From assembly GCA_022843485.1 (NCBI GenBank), contig JALHNM010000001.1, positions 782,611 to 846,610 on the forward strand: DNA of 64,000 bases, in the 5' to 3' direction. Both the position numbers and the translations under genes were made by a program. This DNA comes from Fimbriimonadaceae bacterium (GTDB taxonomy: Bacteria > Armatimonadota > Fimbriimonadia > Fimbriimonadales > Fimbriimonadaceae). The number at the start of each line of letters is the position of its first letter. The first letter of the stretch is position 1. This document shows positions 15,267 through 23,298 of the stretch, in pieces. The notes beneath the pieces are model-generated. The model searched no databases. It had not been told where the DNA came from and saw nothing but the letters and a program-made list of their open reading frames with translations.

Positions 15267-16406
15267 CTAGACCACAACCCGCCCCAGCCACAGCAACCCG
15301 GTCGCCTGCCCGGTGGCCGCTTCGACGAGCCTGATCGCGCAAGCATAAGTCCCTGGCCCCACCGGCACCGTCACCGTCAGCCCGCCCGGCTCGAACCGGG
15401 CGAACCGCTTCAGCCTCGCCTTCTTGGCCGAGAACCCGTCGCCGTGCGACCGCAGCCTCTGCAGGTAGAGCGCCGTCGCCACCCCCGGGGAGTTCGGTCG
15501 GTCGCTAGTGAACGCCACCCCTGAAGTCAGGGGTTCGGGGGTCGGGGTTAGGGGTTTCGGGGTTCGGGTTTCGGGGTTCGGGCTGTGGACAGCGCTTTGT
15601 GGAGTTTGCTGAGCATCATTCCCGTGCGCGCCGCGTGGCTCTGCTCGTCCTCGGTCTTCAGGTCTGGGTAGACCATCGCCGTCAGCTTCAGAAGCGTCGC
15701 CAGTTCCGCCTGGCTCCCCCGAGCGACGCTCGGGAACTGGAGGTACTCCTTCCGTCCCGCCCGGGCATAGCCCTCCGCGATGTTCGCCGGGATCGAGACC
15801 GCCGCTCGCCGCATCTGGCTCGCAAGGCCATAAAGCTCCTCCTTCGGCAGCCTCCGGGTCAAGGAGTAGACCTTCTGCGCCGTCACCATCGCCAGTTGCC
15901 ACACTTCCAACTCTTCGTAACTCCGCACTGCCCCCTAGTACCCGATCCCCACCCCCCGAAACCCGACCCCCCACACCCGAACCCCGATCCCCCGGCCCCG
16001 AACCCCGACCCCCGACAACCGAAACCCGAACCACCACATGGTCCCCCAGGAACCGCGACGCCGGGGGCAGCAGGGGTGGCCACTGCCCGGGGTTGAGCCG
16101 CATGAAGGTCAGCGCGAGCGATAGGAAGGCCGTGTTCGCCTGCGTCCGCTTGGCCCCCGGGCCGCCGGGTCCCGGCGTCGCCGCCCACTCCCGCCAGGCG
16201 TCCTGCTCGGCGGGGGTCAGGTTTCGGTAGAGCGCGACCGCCGCGTCGAAGTTCGCCCGCTGCTCGGTCTGGGCGGGGGTGCGGGGGTTCGCCACCCGGG
16301 GCCGCTCCCGCACGAACGTCCGCCCGTCCTCGGTCTGGTAGAAGAACGCGTTCCCCACCCGCCCCCTGATCGGCGGGAACAACCCGCCCTGCACGACTTC
16401 GGCCAT
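15267..16406 (-). CDS. Tail-like protein of unknown function, interrupted in frame by a four-helix-bundle element
   Basis: The open frame has about 379 codons. The N-terminal 128 residues (GGLFPPIRGRVGNAFFY, VANPRTPAQTEQRANFDAAV, LTPAEQDAWREWAA) and the C-terminal 80 (NSPGVATALYLQRL, GGLTVTVPVGPGTY) match the paralog at 21251-21928 in order. The roughly 165 codons in between are Gly/Arg/Pro-rich text arising from an inserted mobile element (15530-16031). The frame stays open through the insert. Without it the gene would be close to the 225 residues of the paralog. The VPANP/VANPRTPAQ motif is shared with proteins of unknown role in several phyla. Whether a fusion product is made is unknown. 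Confidence 0.7.
   Translation of the reverse strand: MAEVVQGGLFPPIRGRVGNAFFYQTEDGRTFVRERPRVANPRTPAQTEQRANFDAAVALYRNLTPAEQDAWREWAATPGPGGPGAKRTQANTAFLSLALTFMRLNPGQWPPLLPPASRFLGDHVVVRVSVVGGRGSGPGDRGSGVGGRVSGGGDRVLGGSAELRRVGSVATGDGDGAEGLLLDPEAAEGGALWPCEPDAASGGLDPGEHRGGLCPGGTEGVPPVPERRSGEPGGTGDASEADGDGLPRPEDRGRAEPRGAHGNDAQQTPQSAVHSPNPETRTPKPLTPTPEPLTSGVAFTSDRPNSPGVATALYLQRLRSHGDGFSAKKARLKRFARFEPGGLTVTVPVGPGTYACAIRLVEAATGQATGLLWLGRVVV
15530..15593 (+). repeat. G-rich telomere-like repeat, left end of element
   Basis: Plus strand shows GGGGTTCGGGGGTCGGGG, then TTAGGGGTTTCGGGG and TTCGGGTTTCGGGGTTCGGG. It also encodes the last residues of the four-helix protein and contains that gene's stop codon. 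Confidence 0.8.
15548..15928 (-). CDS. Four-helix bundle protein (S23 / 23S rRNA intervening-sequence protein family, Avd-like)
   Basis: 126 residues. SYEELEVWQLAMVTAQKVY, LPKEELYGLASQMRRAAVSI, PANIAEGYARAG and EYLQFPSVARGSQAELATLL are the standard text of the four-helix-bundle family encoded in 23S rRNA intervening sequences and related to the Avd accessory protein of diversity-generating retroelements. The helices form a positively charged bundle that can bind nucleic acid. Start is GTG at 15928 with AGGGGGC just upstream. The last residues (ARTPKPEPRNP) are translated from the terminal repeat. It lies in a different frame inside the tail-like gene on the same strand. Activity is unknown. 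Confidence 0.9.
   Translation of the reverse strand: MRSYEELEVWQLAMVTAQKVYSLTRRLPKEELYGLASQMRRAAVSIPANIAEGYARAGRKEYLQFPSVARGSQAELATLLKLTAMVYPDLKTEDEQSHAARTGMMLSKLHKALSTARTPKPEPRNP
15938..16031 (+). repeat. C-rich telomere-like repeat, right end of element (inverted copy)
   Basis: Plus strand shows CCCGATCCCC, CCCGAAACCCGACCCCCC and CCCGAACCCCGATCCCC, the complement of the left-end units. Less regular than the left end. Confidence 0.75.
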
Positions 16407-16653
16407 ACCCCAGATCATCGGCTTCCCGCCCCCGGTCCATCACCCGTAGCCGCCCGCTCGCCGCTCGTTCGCCGCACAGTGGCCGCATGCTCTTCGACCA
16501 CCCCACGACGATCCCCCCCTCGCCCCACCTCGATCGAACGATGGGTGCAGAGAAGGGCTCTCAAGGTGGCGAGCTGAAGGCAAAGAAGGTGAGGGCAAGG
16601 CAAGCGAACCGAATCGAGAGTCGGGCCACAATGGGAGCGAGACTCGGGAGAAC

Positions 16654-19600
16654 ATGGCAAGCCTGACCGGGATCCTGTCCGAAGCGATCAAGAACTTGGC
16701 GGCGATGGGGGGCACGGCCGACACGGCGAACAAAGTCGTAGGGGCCCTGAACCAGGCCCTACCCGGCTTCGCCGCCTGCGGGCTGGCGGCGTTCATGGGG
16801 TCCCCCGCCCTCCCGATCCTCGTGTTCACCGCGGCGACGGCCCTCGGGATCGCTGGCCAGCTTAAGGAGGCGAAGGATCAGGCAGAGCGGGACGCGGTGA
16901 CGGACAAGTTCGTGCGAGACATCCGCGAGCCGTACAACTCAGCTCGTGAGGTCGCCCTCAAGCGGTGGCCTGACACCCCTCAGTTCGACGACCTCAGCCT
17001 TGATTGGTTGAAGGTCCTCGAGGCAGTGGCCCAAGACGAGGCCGGCCGAGTCATCGACACGCTCTCCCGACAGAACCAGGAGTATTGGAACTGGTTCGCG
17101 GACTACATCAAGCCGTTGCTCTCGGAGGTTTTGCTTGTCGCCCGCGGGATCGACGCCCCGCCTCTCTACGTGCCGAAGCCGGACAGGGAGACGAATCTCT
17201 ACCGGTTTGCCGACCAGCGGATCCCACTCCTAGGGCGGGACAAAGAGCAGGGGTGGCTGCGGGCGTTCCTGGACTCGACGGACGAATGCGCCTGGATGCT
17301 AGCCGTCGGCGGCGCGGGCTCGGGCAAGAGTCGGCTCGGGCTTTGGGCGGTCGAGCAAGCCTTGGCTAGGGGTTACGACGCCGGGTTTCTCGTTGGGGAT
17401 CGGGCGTTCGATGGCTGGGGCGACTGGAAAGTGCGCCAGGACACCTTTGTGGTCGTGGACTACGTCTTGCGGCGCAGGGGCGACCTGGGGTTAGCCCTCC
17501 AGGCCCTGTTCCAGCGTGCTCAAGGCCACAGGGTGCGGGTGCTGCTCCTGGAGCGGGACACAGCTGGCACTTGGTACGACGGCCTTTCGGGGCCGGGCTT
17601 GCGTTCGACCCGATTTGACCCAACCGAGGGGCAGGACGCTGAAGTACTGTTGACTGACTGGGCGGAGAATCCGTTCGGTTTGCGGCGCTGGCTCGAGAGC
17701 CGTTCGCTCGAGAGCGCGGACGCAGGTGCTGCCAAGACCTGGAGTACTCGCTGGTTGGCGAAAAGTGCGGAATACACGGATCCGAAAGTTGGGGTTCCAG
17801 AAGGCTGGCAGAGGCTCCGGATACAGAGGTCTTCAGAACGTGAGTTCCTTTGGATCGACTTGAGGCGTATGGAGCCGCCCGGTGTGCGGCACGTGTTTAC
17901 GGAGCTCCTAAAGCTGGAACCGGTGCCTCGTCACTCGGCGGAGGCTCTTGCGGACGCCTTTCTGACCATAGAGCCGAATGGGCGGCCGCTCTTCGCCGCG
18001 TTCTACTTCGAGGCCGTCCGGGAGGGGAAGGACGTGACCGGCTGGTCGGCGACCGACTTGGCGAGTCACGTGGTGGACAAGGAGCTTGCCGACCGATGGC
18101 GCCCAGCCGGGCTCGAAGCCAAGCACGGGCACCTGGCCACTGTCGCTGCGGCGCTCAAAGGGGTAGCCAAGGGGACAACAGACGGGATCGCGTGCCTTGC
18201 CCCGTTCCTACCACCATGGGAGCTGGACCCCTGTTCAGTCTTAGGCTCTCTGGGAGGGGGCTTCGAACGGGAGGAGGCGTACCTCCCCGGGCTCGCGCCC
18301 GACTCACTCGCCGAGAGGTACGTACTTATGCGGCTCGAGGGGAAGGCCGACCTCGGCCAGCGGGTGGGACAAGCCCTAGAGACTTCGGGTGTACTGAAAT
18401 GTCTGTGGTCGGAGGAGAACTGGGCGGGGGCACTGACCGACTTCGTTCTGCGGTGCGCACTCAGCCTCCCCACGTTTGACCGTCCGTTGGGGGCCCTTCT
18501 GGACACGGTACCGCCAGCGCAGCGTCAGCAGGTCGACGCCTTGGTGGCCGTAGCCAAAGTCGCGAGCGGCGCGACGCTCGCCGAAGCGACGGGGCACGAG
18601 GGAGCCACGGCGAAGGAGGCCGCCAAGTTGATTGATCGATCGCAGGTTCTGGCCTTTGCCAGAGCGCTGTTCGCGAAGACCTACGGTCGAGAGGACAGCG
18701 ACGAGGGGCGGGACACGTTGGCGCAACTCAGAGGCCTGCTCGAGGCTCACCCCAGCGAGCCACAGATCCGAGAGATGTTCGCCATGGCGTTGACGAATGC
18801 GATCCTCGAGATCTGGGACGACGGGGCGCGGGAGCAGCTGTTGGCGGAACTCCGAGCACTGGCTGGAGCCCACCCGAACGAGCGAGAGTTACGGATCGAG
18901 CTAGCAAAGGGGCTTAGTAACTCGGCGCTCAGGCTTCAGGACGACCCTGAGCGCCTCAAGAACTTGCATGAGTTGATGGCCCTGCACGACGCCCATAGAG
19001 GCGACCCGGAGTTGCGACTGGTTCTGGCCACGGCACTTAGCAATGCGGCCGGCAGGCTTCAGGAGGATCGGGATAGGGGGCAGAAGTTGGATGAGCTCCA
19101 CGCCCTGGCCGAGGCTCACCCTGGTGAGCCGCAGATATTGCTGCGATTGGCCACGGGGCTGACCAACGCTCTGGGACGTTTCGAGGACGGAGAACAGCGG
19201 AATCGCCGGCTGGCAGAGCTGAGGGCCCTGGCCGAGACCAAATCAGACTGGCCGGAGTTGCGCCTGCGACATGCCATGGGTTTGACCAACATCGTTGGCA
19301 AGCTCGAGGAAGCCGAGGAACGGGCTCGGCGGCTAGAGGAGCTGAGGGCCCTGGCCTTGGCACACCCGGGCGAGCTCGAACTTCGTCTGTGCCTTGCCAA
19401 AGGGCTCTTGAACGTGACTGTCAATCGAGAGACCACGCCGGTAGGAAGGACAGCGCTCGAGGAACTCCAGGCCCTTGCAGAGAAGCACTCTGGCGAGCCT
19501 GAATTGCGGGCCGTATGGTCTTGGGGCCTAACTAACGTGGCCGGGAGCTTAGTGGGCGACCGGGAGCGGCGGCTGCGGCTGGAACAGTTGCGGGCTTTGG

Positions 19601-20217
19601 CAGAGACCTATCCGAGCGAGCAGGAGCTCCGAATCTCTCTCGCCAAGGGGCTAACGAACTCGGTGGCTGAGTTCCTGTCTGTAGCGGAAAAGGAAGAACG
19701 GCTGGAGGAACTGCGGGCGCTCGCCGGGGCCCAACCGGGAGAACTGGGGGTGCGCCAGGAGCTAGCAAAGGGGCTTGTCAACCTGGTGTTCGACCTAGTG
19801 GATGACCCTGAGATACATCGGCGATTGGATGAGCTGCGAGCTTTGGCCTGGGATCACCCGGGCGAAGCACTTCTTCGGCTCTTCATGGCTCAAGGCATCA
19901 AGACCGCGGTGGGGAAGCTAAAGGATGACCGGGAGCGGGGCCGGTGGCTGGATGAGCTGAGAATCCTCGCCGAAGCGCACCCAGCTGATGCGGCCGTGCG
20001 ACAGGAACTGGCCAACGGGCGGGCCAACATGGCCGTGATGGCGATCCAGGAGGGCGACAAAAGCAGCTTCTTGCATTGGCTTTGGACGGCTTGGTGGACT
20101 ATGCAGCCGCCAGGGCCCGTGGTTGTCGATGTGTTTCGACGCGGGATCCTGTATGGAGTCCTTTCGGAGGCCGAGGCTCAGGCCATTCGAACGGAACCTC
20201 CTAGCGGCCCGGCTTGA
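16654..20217 (+). CDS. STAND-type P-loop NTPase with eleven 41-residue helical repeats
   Basis: 1187 residues. Residues about 36-66 (GFAACGLAAFMGSPALPILV, then FTAATALGIAG) are hydrophobic and could be a membrane-active effector. Residues 60-180 are helical. The NTPase follows: Walker A GGAGSGKS (219-226) and Walker B TFVVVDYV (264-271). From residue 689 there are eleven consecutive 41-residue units of the type LAELRALAGAHPNERELRIE then LAKGLSNSA, a TPR-like solenoid suited to ligand sensing. Effector, NTPase and repeat sensor is the layout of STAND/NLR-like proteins, many of which are anti-phage. GGGAG precedes the ATG. It looks less GC-rich than its neighbours and adjoins a mobile element, suggesting acquisition. 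The defence role is inferred. Confidence 0.75.
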   Translation: MASLTGILSEAIKNLAAMGGTADTANKVVGALNQALPGFAACGLAAFMGSPALPILVFTAATALGIAGQLKEAKDQAERDAVTDKFVRDIREPYNSAREVALKRWPDTPQFDDLSLDWLKVLEAVAQDEAGRVIDTLSRQNQEYWNWFADYIKPLLSEVLLVARGIDAPPLYVPKPDRETNLYRFADQRIPLLGRDKEQGWLRAFLDSTDECAWMLAVGGAGSGKSRLGLWAVEQALARGYDAGFLVGDRAFDGWGDWKVRQDTFVVVDYVLRRRGDLGLALQALFQRAQGHRVRVLLLERDTAGTWYDGLSGPGLRSTRFDPTEGQDAEVLLTDWAENPFGLRRWLESRSLESADAGAAKTWSTRWLAKSAEYTDPKVGVPEGWQRLRIQRSSEREFLWIDLRRMEPPGVRHVFTELLKLEPVPRHSAEALADAFLTIEPNGRPLFAAFYFEAVREGKDVTGWSATDLASHVVDKELADRWRPAGLEAKHGHLATVAAALKGVAKGTTDGIACLAPFLPPWELDPCSVLGSLGGGFEREEAYLPGLAPDSLAERYVLMRLEGKADLGQRVGQALETSGVLKCLWSEENWAGALTDFVLRCALSLPTFDRPLGALLDTVPPAQRQQVDALVAVAKVASGATLAEATGHEGATAKEAAKLIDRSQVLAFARALFAKTYGREDSDEGRDTLAQLRGLLEAHPSEPQIREMFAMALTNAILEIWDDGAREQLLAELRALAGAHPNERELRIELAKGLSNSALRLQDDPERLKNLHELMALHDAHRGDPELRLVLATALSNAAGRLQEDRDRGQKLDELHALAEAHPGEPQILLRLATGLTNALGRFEDGEQRNRRLAELRALAETKSDWPELRLRHAMGLTNIVGKLEEAEERARRLEELRALALAHPGELELRLCLAKGLLNVTVNRETTPVGRTALEELQALAEKHSGEPELRAVWSWGLTNVAGSLVGDRERRLRLEQLRALAETYPSEQELRISLAKGLTNSVAEFLSVAEKEERLEELRALAGAQPGELGVRQELAKGLVNLVFDLVDDPEIHRRLDELRALAWDHPGEALLRLFMAQGIKTAVGKLKDDRERGRWLDELRILAEAHPADAAVRQELANGRANMAVMAIQEGDKSSFLHWLWTAWWTMQPPGPVVVDVFRRGILYGVLSEAEAQAIRTEPPSGPA

Positions 20218-20434
20218 CGAGTCGACTGCTCGGGTCATTTCCACTGAGGAGCTCGCCCGAGGGCTAGAAGGCGTCCTAGGCCTCATCGCGGTGCCTAGCT
20301 CTGCTCAGGTGAGATAAGGTGCCCTTCAGGGGTGACTGTCGGGAGCCTACAGACCAGCTCCGGTCGGCCGACGCTCGAGCGGGTTCGACGAGAAAAAAGC
20401 TCGACGCCCATCTTTCTCTCCTGCGCTCTTTCAG
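20218..20434. other. Intergenic region, no gene seen
   Basis: Between the STAND gene and the leaderless gene at 20450. No conserved element recognised apart from the -10 at its right end. Confidence 0.4.
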
Positions 20435-20440
20435 TATAAT
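20435..20440 (+). promoter_or_regulatory. -10 element TATAAT, leaderless promoter
   Basis: Perfect TATAAT, nine bases before the GTG start at 20450. No good -35 seen. Confidence 0.65.
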
Positions 20441-20449
20441 AGCTGCATC

Positions 20450-20938
20450 GTGAAACTCAGCTCCGCTCTCGCGGTCGGACTTGCCTCGGCGGCCGTCACG
20501 GCATTCGCTGTGCGTCAAGTGGGAGGCACCCTGCCTGCCTTTGTGCAGTTGCAGCCTTCGACCCCTGGGGTAGCACAACGCGGTCATGGTCATATTGACG
20601 GCGTCTTTATCGCCAGGGAGTTCCGTTCCTCGGCTGGAGGCGGCAGCGCCTTCAACACTTCCCCGGTCGCTATGGCAACGGTCCTCCTCGGCCAGAACGG
20701 TTGGGTTCTCCTCGCTCGGACGCCAGGTATCAAAATCGCTCGATCCGAGTCTAGATCGGTAAGTCTGAACGTCCCCGGTGTCACGAACGACCCAACCGCC
20801 TACCTAGTTCTCGCTAGTGGCTCAGACACGCGGGCGAACGTTGCGGCAGGCATTGATGCGGAAAACCTCGTCAGTGCAGGATTTGGCGAAAGTGGAATGG
20901 CTGTCGGCTCAATCACTTTCGTGATTTATAAGCCCTGA
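20450..20938 (+). CDS. Short secreted protein with the QVGGTLP module
   Basis: 162 residues. Signal peptide MKLSSALAVGLASAAVTAFA, then QVGGTLPAFVQLQPSTPGVA and QRGHGHIDGVFIAREF, the same N-terminal module as the three large proteins at 8.2-13.5 kb. The remaining 100 residues (VLLGQNGWVLLARTPGIKIA, ending GSITFVIYKP) have no repeats. It is either a minimal member of the family or a truncated one. GTG start directly behind a TATAAT indicates a leaderless message. Function is unknown. Confidence 0.7.
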   Translation: MKLSSALAVGLASAAVTAFAVRQVGGTLPAFVQLQPSTPGVAQRGHGHIDGVFIAREFRSSAGGGSAFNTSPVAMATVLLGQNGWVLLARTPGIKIARSESRSVSLNVPGVTNDPTAYLVLASGSDTRANVAAGIDAENLVSAGFGESGMAVGSITFVIYKP

Positions 20939-21250
20939 TTCGACGCGAATCCTAACTGACCGTGTTGTCCGTAATCCTTGGGGCCAGGATGCAGGCATCG
21001 CGCCGACGGATGGGTACTCCTCCCCCACTTGTTGCCCTCGTCGGAGGGGTACGGGGTGCCTACTGGACGCTGGAAGGTTTGCTGGGTTCTTGTGGGGGGT
21101 GTGGGGGCTGGTGAGATGGCTGTGGAATTGGGGCCTTATGGGCTTTGGCTCAATGCTGAGCGCGAGGGATGGGGAGCGGGCGACCGTTCTCGGTCTGGGG
21201 CGCAGGCGACAGTTCGTCGGAGTTGACCTCACCGTTGGGGGTGGCCGGTC
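20939..21250. other. Intergenic region, no convincing gene
   Basis: About 310 bases. Short open frames exist but show no recognisable protein or ribosome site. It probably holds the leader of the tail-like paralog. Confidence 0.4.
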
Positions 21251-21928
21251 ATGATCGTCAAGTTGGGCATGGGGGTGAAGGCCTGGTCGGGCAAGGGCAC
21301 GAACATGGTCTTCAACGACACTGAGTTCGGCACGGTGGGGCGCGACTATGTGATCCCGGCGAACCCGAACACGCCGCCGCAGGAGGCGGCTCGCTCTTAC
21401 TTCAAGCGGGCGACCCAGGCCTTCGAGGTCTTGCCGAAGGCGAAGGTGGACGCTTGGAACGTCTACGCCTCGCAGTTCAAGACCCGGAACAAGGTGGGCA
21501 AGTTGCGCGAGAAGAAGGGCCTGAACGTCTTCACCGCGTTGGCGACGAAGTTCCTGCAGGTGACCCCGAGCGGGACGATCCCGCAGGACCCGCCGACTTC
21601 GGACTTCAACGGGGACGGCGCGACCATCACGGTGACGGCGGGGACGGGCAAATTGACCTTCTCGAGCACCTTGCCCAATTCTAGCGGGGTGGTCACGGAG
21701 CTGCTCTTCCAGCGGCTCGTGAACGGCAACCGCAAGCCGGGCAGTGAGTACAAGACGGGGGCCTATGTAGCCTTCATCCCGGGGACTCTGAGCCGGGACG
21801 TGACGGTGCCGCCGGGGTTCTACGCCGCGGCGTACCGCTTCGTGCGGACGGCCACGGGGCAGCAGTCGGAGATCCGCAGCCTGCCGGTGAGCCAGGTCAA
21901 CCTGGCCGTCGCCAAGCGCGCGGCCTGA
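21251..21928 (+). CDS. Tail-like protein of unknown function (intact paralog)
   Basis: 225 residues. The N-terminal part reads GKGTNMVFNDTEFGTVGRDY then VIPANPNTPPQEAARSYF, with a helical region LPKAKVDAWNVYASQF. The C-terminal half is beta-rich (KLTFSSTLPNSSGVVTELLF, PGFYAAAYRFVRTATG). It aligns end to end with the two halves of the interrupted gene at 15267-16406, so it is the reference for the empty site. The VPANPNT-AQ pattern occurs in uncharacterised proteins of several phyla. No signal peptide, no catalytic motif. Function unknown. Confidence 0.7.
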   Translation: MIVKLGMGVKAWSGKGTNMVFNDTEFGTVGRDYVIPANPNTPPQEAARSYFKRATQAFEVLPKAKVDAWNVYASQFKTRNKVGKLREKKGLNVFTALATKFLQVTPSGTIPQDPPTSDFNGDGATITVTAGTGKLTFSSTLPNSSGVVTELLFQRLVNGNRKPGSEYKTGAYVAFIPGTLSRDVTVPPGFYAAAYRFVRTATGQQSEIRSLPVSQVNLAVAKRAA

Positions 21929-22011
21929 TCTCGCGGGGAGTGGACGGGGTGGGCGGCGTGGGCTGCCCGCCAAGTCCGCCCCGCCCACCAAGCACACCCG
22001 CCTGCCCCCGG

Positions 22012-22017
22012 TAAGAT
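22012..22017 (+). promoter_or_regulatory. -10 element TAAGAT, leaderless promoter
   Basis: Seven bases before the ATG at 22025. Confidence 0.6.
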
Positions 22018-22024
22018 CGGGGGC

Positions 22025-23155
22025 ATGGTGGTCACGCCTGCCACGCTCGCGTCGCTCGACTCGGTTTACGGGGGTTACCTGGAGGGGGACTTGGTGGACG
22101 GGTTCCTCGCGGAGTTCGGGATCCCGTTCGCGGCGGGGCATTGGTGCGCGGGGGAGTTCGTCGACCGGTTCTGCCCTCGGGGCTACAACTCGGACGACCC
22201 GGGGTTCGACCCGAGCGAGGAGGCGCAGGTGGCCCGGATCGCGGCGGCGGGGATCAAGGGGGTCGAGTGGCACGAGGCCGTCTTCCTGGACGCCCACGGG
22301 GCGCGGGACGGGGCGCGGGTGGAGGCGATCACGGCCGCGATGGCCCGGCACGAGGTGCGCCCGACGAACATGAACTTCAACACGTGGAGCGCGCCGAAGT
22401 TCAAGTACGGGGGGTTGACCCACCCAGACCCGGGGCGGCGGCGGGAGGCTCTGGACCAGATGCACGAGGGGGTGCGGGTGGCGAAGGAGATCGGCTGCGG
22501 GAGCTGCAACACCTGGCCCGGGAGCGACGGCTGGGACTACCACTTCGAGGTGGACTACGGGCAGCGGCTGGGGTGGTTCATCGACGGCTGCACGGAGGTG
22601 GCGCAGGCCTGTGCGGCGGCGGGGCTGAAGTTCGGGACGGAGCCGAAGCAGTACGAGCCCCGGGAGGGGAACATGATCGTGAACACGGTGGCGAAGGCGG
22701 CGCTGGTGGCGATGGAGGTCAACCGGACGCTGGGGGCCACGGTCATGGGGGTGGTCATCGACTATGGCCACGAGCAGATGGTGGGGAACACGCCGGCGGA
22801 CTCGCTCTACACGCTGCGGCGGTTCGGGGTTCCGATCGCGAACTTCCACATCAACGGGGCGAAGTTCAACGCGAACGACGAGGACCGGATCGCGGGGACG
22901 GACGACGTGTGGCGGCTGGTGGAGTTCTGCTACGCGGCGGTGGACACGGGGTACGAAGGGTGGTTCGGGCTGGACCAGTTCACGTACCGGACGGAGCAGA
23001 CGGTGTCGATGCGGCTCTCGATGGAGTTCTTCGCGAACTGCATGAAGAAGGCGCTGCGGATCTACGGGGATCGCGAGGCGCTTGCCGCGGCGCAGGCGAC
23101 GGGGGACGCGGTGCAGACGATCCAGCTAGTGAAGCGGGCGATCTATAACGGGTAG
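22025..23155 (+). CDS. Xylose isomerase-like TIM barrel protein
   Basis: 376 residues. The text follows the xylose-isomerase/AP-endonuclease 2 TIM-barrel superfamily. GVEWHEAVF provides the first acidic strand, NTWPGSDGWDYHFEVDYGQR is the strand with the substrate-binding residues, FGTEPKQYEPRE is equivalent to the metal-binding EPKPNEPR, and NFHINGAKFNANDEDR and FGLDQFTYRTE carry later metal ligands. It probably isomerises or epimerises a sugar. Similarity to the classical XylA metal motifs suggests an aldose/ketose isomerase, but the substrate is not clear. It is a stand-alone gene with a leaderless-type promoter and a palindrome after the stop. Confidence 0.8.
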   Translation: MVVTPATLASLDSVYGGYLEGDLVDGFLAEFGIPFAAGHWCAGEFVDRFCPRGYNSDDPGFDPSEEAQVARIAAAGIKGVEWHEAVFLDAHGARDGARVEAITAAMARHEVRPTNMNFNTWSAPKFKYGGLTHPDPGRRREALDQMHEGVRVAKEIGCGSCNTWPGSDGWDYHFEVDYGQRLGWFIDGCTEVAQACAAAGLKFGTEPKQYEPREGNMIVNTVAKAALVAMEVNRTLGATVMGVVIDYGHEQMVGNTPADSLYTLRRFGVPIANFHINGAKFNANDEDRIAGTDDVWRLVEFCYAAVDTGYEGWFGLDQFTYRTEQTVSMRLSMEFFANCMKKALRIYGDREALAAAQATGDAVQTIQLVKRAIYNG

Positions 23156-23171
23156 GGGCGGGGGCTTCGGG

Positions 23172-23190
23172 CCCAGGCTGGAAGCCTGGG
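23172..23190. repeat. Palindrome CCCAGGCT-GGA-AGCCTGGG
   Basis: Eight-base perfect arms 16 bases after the TIM-barrel stop codon. A half copy (CCCAGGCTGGAAGCC) occurs at 48587-48601 in another intergenic region. REP-like, and possibly a transcription terminator. Confidence 0.7.
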
Positions 23191-23283
23191 ACACCACGCC
23201 CTGGAAGGACGTGCTACGGGGGCGGGAGGTTTTACGGGATAAGACCTCACTAATCAGAGTCGAGAGGGGCTGTACCTTCGGGG

Positions 23284-23289
23284 CATACT
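23284..23289 (+). promoter_or_regulatory. -10-like element CATACT, leaderless spacing
   Basis: Nine bases before the ATG at 23299. A one-base departure from the TANNNT pattern used by other genes here. Confidence 0.4.
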
Positions 23290-23298
23290 TCGGGCGCG

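Larger units (their letters stand above)
15530..16031 (-). mobile_element. Single-gene element with telomere-like G-rich inverted repeats
   Basis: About 502 bases. Core: a four-helix-bundle (S23/IVS family) gene. Ends: on the minus strand the 5' end is G-rich (units like GGGGTTCGGGTTTC) and the 3' end is the complementary C-rich sequence (units like CCCGAACCCCGAAACC), so the termini form a long imperfect inverted repeat. The flanking DNA on both sides encodes one protein whose paralog at 21251-21928 aligns without this block. Joining points are judged by eye to within a few bases. No recombinase or reverse transcriptase is present inside. Confidence 0.75.

Noticed and set aside
20978..21226. 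82-codon frame before the tail-like paralog
   Set aside because: No ribosome site, no -10 at leaderless distance, no recognisable protein.
20909..22849. 646-codon minus-strand frame
   Set aside because: Lies across two clear plus-strand genes and an intergenic region; Arg/His/Pro-rich with no motif.
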